A stretch of DNA of 33,606 nucleotides from Pseudoxanthobacter soli DSM 19599 (GCA_945898215.1 CAMDHY010000041.1:1-33606); one strand, 5' to 3'; shown: positions 23,372-31,636, numbered from the stretch's first letter. The notes: generated from the letters alone by a model not told the origin. A program made the numbers and translations.

Positions 23372-23456
23372 GTCATTCTCGGGCTTGTCCCGAGAACCCA
23401 TTCGCGCGCCGAGAATGCTGAGCCGGATGGGTTCCCGGCACAAGGCCGGGAATGAC
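23372..23456. repeat. GTCATTCCCGG-type intergenic palindrome (copy 2)
   Basis: It starts gtcattctcgggcttgtccc at 23372 and ends ggcacaaggccgggaatgac at 23456. Both ends match the outer arms of the element at 5197-5308, and each half forms its own stem (CTCGGGcttgtCCCGAG and CCCGGcacaaggCCGGG). The two halves differ more from each other here than in copy 1. It lies in the 255-base gap between the TIM-barrel and desaturase genes, in which I see no gene. Confidence 0.85.
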
Positions 23457-23549
23457 TACGGAGGGGGTTCGTGAAGAAGGGATAACCACCGAGGCGATGG
23501 CCGGACAGCCCGTGCACAAACGTCAGGAACCGCGGCTCCCGACCGCCCA

Positions 23550-24536
23550 CTACGCCGCCTTCGCCGCCCGCGCCTTGGCGGCGTGGTCGGAGATCCACAT
23601 CTCCTCGTCGGGGAAGTCGGCCTCGGTGCGGCCGCCGGCAAACGCCTTCAGCACCTCCCACTGGAAGGCGAGGTAGCTCATCGTGTGGGGCTCGCGGCCC
23701 TTCTCGGTGAACAGCGCATTGTGCAGTTCGGGAAGCTGGTGGAAGGGCACGCCGGGGAAGGCGTGGTGGGCGGTGTGGTACTGCATGTTCCACGCCATCC
23801 AGCGCATCACCGCGTTGGTGCGGGTGGAGCGGGTGTTTTCGAGAATGTTCGGCTCGTGGGCGAGGCCGAGGTGCTCGATGGTGTTCTGCAGCTGGTGGAC
23901 GACCTTCGTCACCATCATCGGCGCGAGCCAGAGGATCACCGCCGCCCACGTCTGGAAGACGACCGACAGCACCGCGATGGCGATGTAGCCGGCGGCGTGC
24001 CAGCGCCCTTCGCGGACCACTTCCGGCCGGCGGGCCTCGGGGATGTAGGGCTCTGTGACGATGCCGAGCGAGAAGCGGACGATGCGGCGGACGCGGTAGT
24101 ACCAGTAGGTCGGCCCGAGCACGTAGAGCACGTAGGACGTGAAGGTGTAGGGCGGGCGGACCAGCTCGCCGTCGCGGTTCCAGTCCTGGGTGTAGCGGTG
24201 GTGGGCGAAGTGCTGCAGCTGGTCGAAGTCGCGCGGGAAGATAACGATGAAGCCGAACAGCCGGCCGAACCACTCGTTGAGCGCGCGCGTCTTGAACACC
24301 GTCCAGTGGCTGAGCTCGTGCTGGCCGGCATAGAGGAAGTTCAACAGGACGCCGTGGACGATGAAGATCGGCACCGCCCACCAGGTGCCCCAGGTGAGCC
24401 ACAGCGCCGTCCCGCTGACGGCGATCGCCCCGAGGTGGCTGCCGACCTGCAGGAAGCCGGCGAGGTCCGACTTGCCGGAGAGCGCCCTGAGGCGGGCGGG
24501 CTCGATCATGTCGCGGCGCGCGAAAACCTCATCCAT
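23550..24536 (-). CDS. Membrane fatty-acid desaturase-like di-iron protein
   Basis: 328 residues with the three histidine boxes of membrane di-iron desaturases and hydroxylases: HELSH at 73-77, HFAHH at 109-113 and QYHTAHH at 252-258. A further His in NTIEHLG (His222) is also conserved. Hydrophobic pairs lie at about 36-70 and 183-207, placing the boxes on the cytoplasmic face. It probably inserts a double bond or hydroxyl into an acyl or isoprenoid chain using oxygen. The ATG at 24536 was chosen because the fold begins shortly after; upstream in-frame codons look non-coding. The flanking importer and TIM-barrel genes do not suggest a substrate. Confidence 0.88.
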   Translation of the reverse strand: MDEVFARRDMIEPARLRALSGKSDLAGFLQVGSHLGAIAVSGTALWLTWGTWWAVPIFIVHGVLLNFLYAGQHELSHWTVFKTRALNEWFGRLFGFIVIFPRDFDQLQHFAHHRYTQDWNRDGELVRPPYTFTSYVLYVLGPTYWYYRVRRIVRFSLGIVTEPYIPEARRPEVVREGRWHAAGYIAIAVLSVVFQTWAAVILWLAPMMVTKVVHQLQNTIEHLGLAHEPNILENTRSTRTNAVMRWMAWNMQYHTAHHAFPGVPFHQLPELHNALFTEKGREPHTMSYLAFQWEVLKAFAGGRTEADFPDEEMWISDHAAKARAAKAA

Positions 24537-24650
24537 CTTCAGTCTTCTCCCCCGTGCGGATGGGAGACGATGCGGGAGCGGCGGGCGTCTCGCAAGCGTG
24601 GCGTTGGAAAGGTCGCTTGAGTGTTGGCTCAAGTGATGGGGGGGGTGTTT

Positions 24651-24702
24651 CCCTGCCTGCCAGGGGGAGGGACAGGCGACTGCAGGTCGCCAGGGTGGGG
24701 CC
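24651..24702 (-). repeat. CCCCACCC...GGGGAGGG intergenic repeat, copy C
   Basis: Minus-strand copy: CCCCACCCTGGCGAcctgc, a short hairpin, then TGTCCCTCCCCCTGGCAGGC. Paired with copy D as a long inverted repeat with a 48-base spacer, so the transcript could form a large hairpin. Confidence 0.75.
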
Positions 24703-24750
24703 AGTCAATCCGGCATGCGACGCTCGTTGGGGTCGAGCCCCTGATTCACA

Positions 24751-24803
24751 GGCCCCACCCTGACCGCTTCGCGGTCTGTCCCTCCCCCTGGCAGGGGAGG
24801 GAC
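24751..24803 (+). repeat. CCCCACCC...GGGGAGGG intergenic repeat, copy D
   Basis: Plus-strand copy: ggccccaccctgaccgcttc, with the GACCGCttcGCGGTC hairpin, followed by TGTCCCTCCCCCTGGCAGGG and gagggac. It has the cleanest layout of the four copies and defines the element: C-rich flank, hairpin, spacer, CTCCCC/GGGGAG hairpin. Confidence 0.75.
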
Positions 24804-24922
24804 ATTCCACCGGCGTTGCGCCGTCCGCCGCTTGTTGCTAGCGCTTTCATCACGCGGCGGGGGTTGCGAGACCGGAGCGCCCCGTCGTTGTACCCTCGCC
24901 CGCCCGCCGGAAACGCCCGCCG

Positions 24923-26275
24923 ATGATCCGCCTCGCCGTTCTGCTCGTCGGTGCCGATGCGATGCGGCGCAAGTGGAAGCTGCTCGCCGCCATCGGCATC
25001 GTGTGGATCGTGCTCGCCGTCGTCGTCGCCGCCGACATGGTCGACGGTGCGAGCCGGACGGCGACGTGGATCTTCGGCTACTTCCTCGTCGTCGAGGGCG
25101 CCGTGACGCTCCTGATGATGATCGGCGCCGGCGGCAGCAACGGGGTGCTGCTCGCCCGCGCCGCCGGGCTCGTTGTGCTCGGCTGTCTCATCCTCGACTT
25201 CCCCTTCGAGAACTCGATCGCCAATAGCGTGCTGTTCGGCCTCGCCTTCCTCGTCGACGGCTTCGTGCGGCTGGCCACCGCCTGGGTGATCCGCTACCGG
25301 CGCTGGCAGGTGGTGGCGATCGGCGGGCTGCTGGAGATGGCGCTCGCCGTCATCTGCTTCTCGAGCTGGCCGATCCCCTACTACAAGACCGTGCCGTTCT
25401 GCGTCGCCGTGGCGATGCTGATCACCGGCTGGAACTGCCTGCGCATCGGCCTCTTGCTGCGCCACGTCGGCCGCGACGCCTCGCTGTCGGCGCTGCCGAT
25501 GTTCACGCTGCGCTCCTGGCGCGGCCATGCGCCGGAGGCACCGACGCCGGTCGCGCGGGAGGCGCGCATCCCCCTCGTCGTGCACGTCTGGACGCCGGTC
25601 GGCTCGGCCGAGGACGTCGAGCGCCGGCCGCTGATCGACCGCTACATCGCCGCCGTCGACGGCAAGGGCGTCATCTCCACCGGCCACGCCTCGATCGAAC
25701 TGCAACCCGACATCTATGTCAGCCACTATCCCGGGGTGGAGATCGACCACTCGCCGGACGATTTCGGCGCACTTCTGAAGGCGTCGGGCGACAACGACGT
25801 CAAGGGACGCTTCCAGCCGTCCTACGCCTACGAGGTCTCGCAGTGGTGCGAGGCGGACGCGAACGTCAAGTTCCGGCGCTACGACGCCGCCAAGCTCGCC
25901 GCCTGGTGGGAGGTCTACCGGCGCGACGACACCTACAACCTCACCGACCGCAACTGCTCGATCGCCGTGGCCCTGGCGCTCGATGCGGCGCTCGAGGGCG
26001 CGCTCTACTCGCGCTTCGTCTGGAGCCGGTTCTTGCTGCTGCTGCTCAACCCCGACCTCTGGCTCGCGGCGACACTGCGCTTCCGGGCTGAATCGATGAC
26101 GTGGACGCCGGGCCTGGTGCTCGACTACGCCCGCGCCGTCCGCCGCGTCGTCGAGCCCCTCGACCGCGGCTATGTCGGGCGCCTGCAGGACACCGCCCGC
26201 CGCTGGCACGAGACCCGCGAAGTCGCCAAGCTGCGTCGCGAGATCGAGGCCGCCAGCAAGGACGGCCTCGTCTGA
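24923..26275 (+). CDS. HdeD-like membrane protein fused to a permuted papain-like domain
   Basis: 450 residues. The N-terminal about 185 residues have six hydrophobic segments (KLLAAIGIVWIVLAVVVAADM, then repeats of the type GYFLVVEGAVTLL and FLVDGFVRLATAWV), the pattern of HdeD/DUF308 acid-resistance membrane proteins. A soluble C-terminal part (about 217-380) shows TGHASIELQPDIYVSHYPG with His255 and, far downstream, YNLTDRNCSIAVALALDAALEG with Cys345. The His-before-Cys order with an NC motif resembles circularly permuted papain-fold (NlpC/P60, LRAT or PPPDE-like) domains. The ATG at 24923 keeps a short leader; Met14 is an alternative start. The MFS gene follows after 31 bases. The cysteine-peptidase or acyltransferase activity is inferred. 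Confidence 0.72.
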   Translation: MIRLAVLLVGADAMRRKWKLLAAIGIVWIVLAVVVAADMVDGASRTATWIFGYFLVVEGAVTLLMMIGAGGSNGVLLARAAGLVVLGCLILDFPFENSIANSVLFGLAFLVDGFVRLATAWVIRYRRWQVVAIGGLLEMALAVICFSSWPIPYYKTVPFCVAVAMLITGWNCLRIGLLLRHVGRDASLSALPMFTLRSWRGHAPEAPTPVAREARIPLVVHVWTPVGSAEDVERRPLIDRYIAAVDGKGVISTGHASIELQPDIYVSHYPGVEIDHSPDDFGALLKASGDNDVKGRFQPSYAYEVSQWCEADANVKFRRYDAAKLAAWWEVYRRDDTYNLTDRNCSIAVALALDAALEGALYSRFVWSRFLLLLLNPDLWLAATLRFRAESMTWTPGLVLDYARAVRRVVEPLDRGYVGRLQDTARRWHETREVAKLRREIEAASKDGLV

Positions 26276-26306
26276 GCATGGCGACCACGCAAAGGGACAA
26301 GCCGCG

Positions 26307-27461
26307 ATGACCGCCGACCTCGCCCTCGCGCCGCGCACGCGCCTCGTCTCGATGGCGGCGGTGATCTCCGTCGCGATGATCTTCGGCCTCACCTACTCGC
26401 TGTCGGCGGCGCTGATCGCCATCGATCTCGCCGAGCGCGGCTACGGCGAGACGATGATCGGCTTCAACGCCGCCATGCACGCGCTCGGCACCCTGCTGGT
26501 GGCGCCGATCCTGCCGCGCCTCGTGGCGAGGATCGGGCCACGCCGGATCGTCGTGCTGTCGCTCGGCGTCGCGGCGGTGACGCTGGCGCTGTTCCCGGCC
26601 TCGCCGCTGCTCTGGCTGTGGTTCCCGCTGCGCTTCGTGCTGGGGGCGGCGAGCGAGGTGCTGTTCGTGCTGTCGGAGACGTGGACGAACTCGCTCGCCG
26701 AGGAGAAGACCCGCGCCCGCTCGATGGCCGCCTACATGATCGCGATGTCGCTCGGCATGGCGCTCGGACCTCTGATCCTGTCGATCGTCGGCTCGCAGGG
26801 CGCGCTCCCCTACCTGATCGGCACGGTGCTCTGCATCGGCGCGCTGGTGCTCGTGGCGCTGCCGATCGTGAAGGCGCCGCACTTCGAGGAGCCGGAGATC
26901 TCAAACCCGCTGCACTATGTGCGGCTGGCACCGCTGGCGATCGCCACGACCATCCTGATCGCGGCGCTGGAGTCCTCCGGCCTGTCGTTCCTGGCGCTCT
27001 ATGCGATGGGCCAGGGGTGGGACGAATCCGGCGCGGCGAGCCTGATCTCGACGATGATGTTCGGCGCCATCGTCTGCCAGGTGCCGGTCGGCTACCTCGG
27101 CGACGTCATGGACCGGCGGAAGCTGGTGGTGGTGCTGGCGATCGTCGCCACCATCGGCGCGGCGGCGTGGCCGTTCGTGCTGCACGACCCGCTGATCGCC
27201 TATCCGCTGCTGTTCCTCTGGGGCGGCGCCTTCGTCGGCATCTACACGATCATGCTGACGGTGGTGGGCAGCCGCTTCCAGGGCAGCGACCTCGTCGGCG
27301 TCTATGCGGTGATGGGGCTGTCGTGGGGCGGCGGCCTGCTCCTCGGCCCGGCGCTCGCGGGCTTTGCCATGGACCGGCACGTGCATGGCCTGCCGATCTT
27401 CGCCGCCGCCGCGTGCCTCCTCTACGCCTTCTACGCCATGCGGACGCGGTCGCAGGCGTGA
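26307..27461 (+). CDS. MFS transporter
   Basis: 384 residues with about 12 membrane segments. The first half has the MFS loop motif in LPRLVARIGPRRIVVLSLG between segments 2 and 3; the second half has the equivalent GYLGDVMDRRKLVVVLAI. FVLSETWTNSLAEEKTRARSMAAYMIAMSLGMALGP is typical of the YcaD/UMF-type branch of the superfamily. GACAAGCCGCG before the ATG at 26307 gives only a weak ribosome binding site. It follows the HdeD fusion by 31 bases and is probably cotranscribed. Substrate unknown. Convergent with the TPR-glycosyltransferase gene. Confidence 0.9.
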   Translation: MTADLALAPRTRLVSMAAVISVAMIFGLTYSLSAALIAIDLAERGYGETMIGFNAAMHALGTLLVAPILPRLVARIGPRRIVVLSLGVAAVTLALFPASPLLWLWFPLRFVLGAASEVLFVLSETWTNSLAEEKTRARSMAAYMIAMSLGMALGPLILSIVGSQGALPYLIGTVLCIGALVLVALPIVKAPHFEEPEISNPLHYVRLAPLAIATTILIAALESSGLSFLALYAMGQGWDESGAASLISTMMFGAIVCQVPVGYLGDVMDRRKLVVVLAIVATIGAAAWPFVLHDPLIAYPLLFLWGGAFVGIYTIMLTVVGSRFQGSDLVGVYAVMGLSWGGGLLLGPALAGFAMDRHVHGLPIFAAAACLLYAFYAMRTRSQA

Positions 27462-27515
27462 GGCGCAGACGACGGCAGCATCTGCGGCGCGTCCTGCGGT
27501 ACAGCGGCGCCTCAC
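27458..27515. terminator. Inverted repeat between convergent genes
   Basis: GTGAGGCGC (27458-27466) and its perfect complement GCGCCTCAC (27507-27515) bracket 40 bases that contain smaller stems. The element fills the space between the MFS stop and the TPR-glycosyltransferase stop and could end transcripts from both sides. There is no T-run. Confidence 0.35.
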
Positions 27516-27518
27516 GCG

Positions 27519-30455
27519 TCAGCGCCGCTTGGCGAACGCCTGTTTCGCCCAATGCTGCACGGTCGACTTGTATGAGGCCTTGCAGCCCGGCGTGCAGATG
27601 CGCTTCAACTCGAAGCGCTCCAGCACGACAATGTCGCGACCGAGACCGTCCAGGCGAGCCGGATCGGACGCGAGATGGTGTGCCAGCGCGCGGGTGAGCA
27701 CGCCCGGGCCGGTGGAGACCCAGATCGATTCCGCGTCGCCTCGCAGCGTCGCGGCCACCGCCTGCCGGAGGGCGGCCCCGATGACGGGGTGGCGGGGAGC
27801 GGCCGCGATGAAGTTGTTGCCGACGGTCCCCATCGGCTCCTGCCAGAGCAACATCTCCGCCATCGCGGTGGCGTCGTCGAGCGCGCTCATGCAGCGGTCG
27901 TCGGCGTCGGCATAGACGCCGCCTTCCCGCCAGAGCACCGCGAGACGGAACAGGTCGGCCTTGTGGGCGACCTGACGGGCGGTGCGAAAGGCGCGCTGCA
28001 CACGCGGGCCGCTGTAGGCGGCGAGCCAGCGCGTCGCAGCCTCGAGGTCGAAGCAGCGGTAGCGCCACGTCGGGTTGGTGTCCGACCATGTGCGCATCAG
28101 CTCGACGACATCGCCCGGCACGTCCGCGCGGTCCCAGAACTGATGGAGGCAGCGCGGTATGCGGCGAGCGCCACCCGATGGGCCCGGCAGCAGCGCAAGT
28201 CGCCCCGTTCGCCGCAGCAGGGTGAGCAGCGCGATGGCACCGCCGGTGTACGCTGGCTCTTCACGGATCGCGGCGAGCAGCGCCTCGACCCGGAAGCTCT
28301 CCAGTGCCGCCCGCGCGGCATCGAGGGCAGGCCCGTTCGACCAGATCTCGTTGAGGATCTCGCCGATCAGGCTCTGGGACGGGTTGCGCGACCGGCCCTG
28401 GATGACCAGGCTGCCCTGCCGAAGGCGATGCACGACGTGCAGGTGGCGGCGCGCATCCGCGACCTTCAGTTCCGCGACGTCGATGCGGGCAAGGCCGGCG
28501 TGAGCGGCGCCGTAGCGCGGATGATCGCGCACCGCCGCGGCGAAGGCCGAGCGAGCCTCCTCGAAGCGCCAGCGAGTTTCGGCGAGCTTGCCGGCAAGCG
28601 TCAGCCGCACCGCCCGTTGCTGTGGCGTCGCGACCGGGAGTCGCCCGATCGCGGCCCCCACCGCCGCGAACCGGCCGAGCTCCAGGTCGCGCTCGATGCG
28701 CCGCATCCGCAGCCCGATATCGGTCGGAAACCGCACTTCGGCGTTCGAGAGCGCGGCGTCCGCCTCGTTGTCGCGGCCGCGCTGCAGCAGGTGGTCGACG
28801 CGGGCGAGTGCAAGGGCAGGATCGGCGCCGATCACCCGCTCGGCTTCGTCGAGCAGGTCCAATGCCGCCTGCGCCGATTGCTGCTGGCTCGCCGCCGTCG
28901 CGAGGTGCACCCACGGCTCGGCTCGCGCGGGGTCGGCGGCGCGGGCACGCACGAGCAAGGCGCTCGCCTCGTCGTCCTCGGCGAGGAGCAGCAGTTCGCC
29001 GAGCCGCAGCAGGGCGCCGGCGTGGTCGGGGTGGCGCACCAGCACGGCTTCGAGCGCCGCCTTCGCGGCCGCGATACGGCCGAGGGCGCGCAACTCTCCA
29101 GCCACCAGCACGGACGGCGAGGGGCGTGCCGGCGCCCGTCGCTCGGCGGCCCGGAAGAAGGCTAGCGCCGCATCGTGATCGCCGCGCGCCCGCGCAATCC
29201 GCCCCTGCTGCAGCAGCACGTCGACGTCGGCCGGAAAGTCCGCGGCAAGCTCCGCAACGCGCGTCACCGCGTCGTCGATGCGGCCAGCGAGACGCAGCGC
29301 CTCGACGATCCGCAGCCGGAGGATCCGGTCGAAGGCGTGCCGCGAAAGCGCCGCCTCATACGTCGCAAGCGCCCCCGCCCGGTCGCCACGCGCCATCTGA
29401 CAGTCGCCGATGCCCAGAACCGCGCCAAGTTGTCCGCGGTCGCGGGTGGCAACGGCGCGAAAGATCGCTTCCGCTTCCGCGATCCGGCCAAGCGCGGCGA
29501 GTTCGGTGGCGGTCTCGATCGCCACGGAGGCACGACCACTCCGGCGGCGTTCGGCAGCGCGAAAGCGCTCGAGCGCGCCGGCATGGTCGCCCAGCGCCCG
29601 TGCCAGCTTTCCCGCAAGAACAAGGACGTCGGGGTCGTGACGGCGGCCGGCCGAGAGAAGCGCGATATGCTTCTCAGCGGCGGCAAGGTCGCCGAGCGCG
29701 AGGAGTTGCTCGCCGATCCGCACGCGCAGCCGCAGATCGTGCGGACGGCGGCGGAGCGCGGCCCGGTAGTGGGCCAGCGCGGCGGCGGCATCACCGCGGC
29801 GGTGCGCCACCTCGGCGCGGCCGACGAGGGCGACTGTGGTCTTCGGCGCCGCATCGAGGATGGCTGCATAGGCGGCGTCAGCCGTCTGGTAGAACGACGC
29901 CGCACGGCGGGCCGCCCGCTTTGCGGCAGTTCTCCGGCTCCGGCGATCATCGCCGTCGCCGCCCCGTGCGGCGATGGCGGATTCCCGGTCGCCGCAGGCC
30001 CGCGCGAGATGGCCCGACTGCAGCAGGATGTCGGGATGGCCGGGGTGGTCGGCCAGCAATCGTGCCAGGGCCTGGCCCGCCAGATCGAGGCGGCCGAGCC
30101 GGCGGTGAAGCTCGGCAACCCGCAGTCGCAATGCGAGGTTTCCCGGCATCGCCGACAGGGCCACGCGGACCTTCGCCAGCGCGGCCGCGTCGTCACCGCG
30201 TCTGCAGGCCACCTCCGCCAGCCCGCGCAGGGCCTCCGGCTGGCCGGGCTCGATGGCGAGTGCCGCGCGCCAGGCGGATTCCGCAGCGTCGATCCGCCCC
30301 TCGGCGAGAAGATCGCGCGCGATGTCGAGACGCAGCTGGAGCGAGCGGGGATCGGCGGCTTCGGGGTCACCCGAGATTGACAGCCCGGACGTACTTCCCT
30401 CAGCCGCAGCACTTGCGCCGGTGGCGGTTGGCCATGTCCAGGGAGCCTTCGCCAC
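27519..30455 (-). CDS. Large TPR protein with C-terminal GT32-like glycosyltransferase
   Basis: 978 residues starting at GTG. Residues about 35-690 are tandem TPR-like helical repeats rich in Ala, Leu and Arg, for example LLAEGRIDAAESAWRAALAIEPGQPEALRGLAEVA and FRAAERRAPARPSPSVLVAGELRALGRIAAAKAAL. The C-terminal about 210 residues are a DXD-type sugar transferase (Gly_transf_sug/GT32-like): RIPRCLHQFWDRADVP, RQVAHKADLFRLAVLWREGGVYADADDRC with the metal-binding DADD near residue 850, GNNFIAAAPRHPVIG and STGPGVLTRA. The TPR part probably binds the acceptor protein or an assembly partner. It lies 17 bases downstream of the Hint gene on the same strand, so the two are likely cotranscribed. Its C-terminal domain is closely matched by the gene at the right edge. 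Confidence 0.87.
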   Translation of the reverse strand: MAKAPWTWPTATGASAAAEGSTSGLSISGDPEAADPRSLQLRLDIARDLLAEGRIDAAESAWRAALAIEPGQPEALRGLAEVACRRGDDAAALAKVRVALSAMPGNLALRLRVAELHRRLGRLDLAGQALARLLADHPGHPDILLQSGHLARACGDRESAIAARGGDGDDRRSRRTAAKRAARRAASFYQTADAAYAAILDAAPKTTVALVGRAEVAHRRGDAAAALAHYRAALRRRPHDLRLRVRIGEQLLALGDLAAAEKHIALLSAGRRHDPDVLVLAGKLARALGDHAGALERFRAAERRRSGRASVAIETATELAALGRIAEAEAIFRAVATRDRGQLGAVLGIGDCQMARGDRAGALATYEAALSRHAFDRILRLRIVEALRLAGRIDDAVTRVAELAADFPADVDVLLQQGRIARARGDHDAALAFFRAAERRAPARPSPSVLVAGELRALGRIAAAKAALEAVLVRHPDHAGALLRLGELLLLAEDDEASALLVRARAADPARAEPWVHLATAASQQQSAQAALDLLDEAERVIGADPALALARVDHLLQRGRDNEADAALSNAEVRFPTDIGLRMRRIERDLELGRFAAVGAAIGRLPVATPQQRAVRLTLAGKLAETRWRFEEARSAFAAAVRDHPRYGAAHAGLARIDVAELKVADARRHLHVVHRLRQGSLVIQGRSRNPSQSLIGEILNEIWSNGPALDAARAALESFRVEALLAAIREEPAYTGGAIALLTLLRRTGRLALLPGPSGGARRIPRCLHQFWDRADVPGDVVELMRTWSDTNPTWRYRCFDLEAATRWLAAYSGPRVQRAFRTARQVAHKADLFRLAVLWREGGVYADADDRCMSALDDATAMAEMLLWQEPMGTVGNNFIAAAPRHPVIGAALRQAVAATLRGDAESIWVSTGPGVLTRALAHHLASDPARLDGLGRDIVVLERFELKRICTPGCKASYKSTVQHWAKQAFAKRR

Positions 30456-30472
30456 GACGCCCCTGGCGGCGC

Positions 30473-31561
30473 TCAGGCGGCCTTGCCGCGCCGGCGGCGG
30501 CCGAACAGCTGTTTCGCGCGGGCGGCAAGCCGAGTGGCAATCGGGCGGGGGAGCTGGCGCGACGAGCGCACGCGCGGCAGTTCCAGTTCGACGACGTCGA
30601 GCTCCTCCACGCCGTAGAGGTCTTCGTACTCCCGCCAGTTGTCGAAGCGGCGGCGCGTGACGTTGTCGACGAAGGTCTCCGCCGGCGTGTTCTCGGCGAG
30701 GATCAGCGCGTGGTCCTCCGCCTCGACGTGAAAATAGACGAAGCGCTCCGGCAGGTCGGACATGCGCTCGACCGCAATGCCGTCAACCAGCGCGCCGGCC
30801 TGCACCAGCGACCCGTCGACGAGTAGCGCGTGGTCCGGCGAGACGCACAGGTCGCGGGACGGCACGCCATCGGCCAGCGCGCCCGCGCGGATGCGGATCG
30901 GGCGGCCATGCAACGGATCGGCGAAGCGCGGCATCACCGTCTGCCGGCCGATCCACTTCACCCGCCGCGTGCCACCGTCGGCCGTCGAGACGACATCGCC
31001 GATCGCGAGGTCCTCGACCGGGCGCTCACCGCCAGGGCAGCCGATCAGCGTGCCGGCGAGGAAGCAGAGTGCAACGGACTCGACAACCGGAGTAATGATC
31101 GTCCCACCCGGATATCCATTATTTGATAGAAAAATTACTTTGTCTGGACCTCTTATTGTCTCTACAATTATCTCTCCCCTAAAATGGCCAATATACCTGC
31201 ACCAAATTCCATCGCCATCATAAGAAATGAGAACCTTATCCCCTGGAACGAATATCCCTAAATTATCGTCATAAACAAAAGCGCCCGGTATGCCCCAATA
31301 CTGCCAGGATTCCCATTCCTCAAGTCCGGGGCCAGGGACGGCGAACGTTCCGTCGGAATTGCGTATGAGTTGATAGTAGCCTTCAAAGTCGTTCCAGCTC
31401 ATCGACAGCCCCCCGAGTGAACTCTTTGCGCCATCGCCACGCAGCAGCTTGTCTTGGACCACCGCCAATGGCGAGGTCTTCAGCCGGGCGCTCGCCACCA
31501 GGGTGTCGATCATCATGCCAGCGCGACAGCCCAGATTGTTCGGATGAACTTTCCCGAACAT
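30473..31561 (-). CDS. Mosaic Hint (Hedgehog/intein-type) domain protein
   Basis: 362 residues. The C-terminal Hint domain runs from about 165 to 315: CFLAGTLIGCPGGERPVEDL (nucleophile Cys and A-block), IGDVVSTADGGTRRVKWIG, SPDHALLVDG (the B-block His) and HVEAEDHALILAENTPAETF. Hint domains self-splice or self-cleave, releasing the upstream segment. Residues about 54-160 (EGYYQLIRNSDGTFAVPG onwards) come from markedly AT-rich DNA. Residues 1-50 are read from DNA that in another frame encodes a second Hint start (see the pseudogene entry). TTGAGG seven bases before the ATG at 31561 supports that start; Met54 (31402), behind a G-run, is an alternative. The TPR-glycosyltransferase follows 17 bases downstream. 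Role unknown: autoprocessed surface or effector protein is a guess. Confidence 0.8.
   Translation of the reverse strand: MFGKVHPNNLGCRAGMMIDTLVASARLKTSPLAVVQDKLLRGDGAKSSLGGLSMSWNDFEGYYQLIRNSDGTFAVPGPGLEEWESWQYWGIPGAFVYDDNLGIFVPGDKVLISYDGDGIWCRYIGHFRGEIIVETIRGPDKVIFLSNNGYPGGTIITPVVESVALCFLAGTLIGCPGGERPVEDLAIGDVVSTADGGTRRVKWIGRQTVMPRFADPLHGRPIRIRAGALADGVPSRDLCVSPDHALLVDGSLVQAGALVDGIAVERMSDLPERFVYFHVEAEDHALILAENTPAETFVDNVTRRRFDNWREYEDLYGVEELDVVELELPRVRSSRQLPRPIATRLAARAKQLFGRRRRGKAA
31440..31530 (-). pseudogene. Frameshifted remnant of a second Hint-domain start
   Basis: On the minus strand this stretch encodes, in one frame, CRAGMMID and then, one base out of register, PGGERPAEDLAIGG. The intact gene has CFLAGTLIG followed by PGGERPVEDLAIGD. 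DNA at about 31467-31528 aligns with DNA at about 30997-31057 at roughly 48 of 61 positions by eye, with one single-base gap. The remnant is embedded in the 5' part of the present Hint open frame, which reads through it out of register. It looks like the start of an older Hint gene left behind after a duplication or module replacement. Confidence 0.7.
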
Positions 31562-31636
31562 CGTTAAGCCTCAAGAGGTTCGGCTCCATTCACAATGCGA
31601 CTAGCGAACAAAGGGGCAAGCCGGGACGGTCCGCCC

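Larger units (their letters stand above)
24537..24922. other. Divergent intergenic region with inverted repeat pair
   Basis: This 386-base region between the desaturase (minus) and HdeD-fusion (plus) genes is dominated by two opposed copies of the C-rich repeat, listed separately. Promoters for both genes must share the outer flanks. I saw no operator-like palindrome outside the repeats and no convincing gene. Confidence 0.6.
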
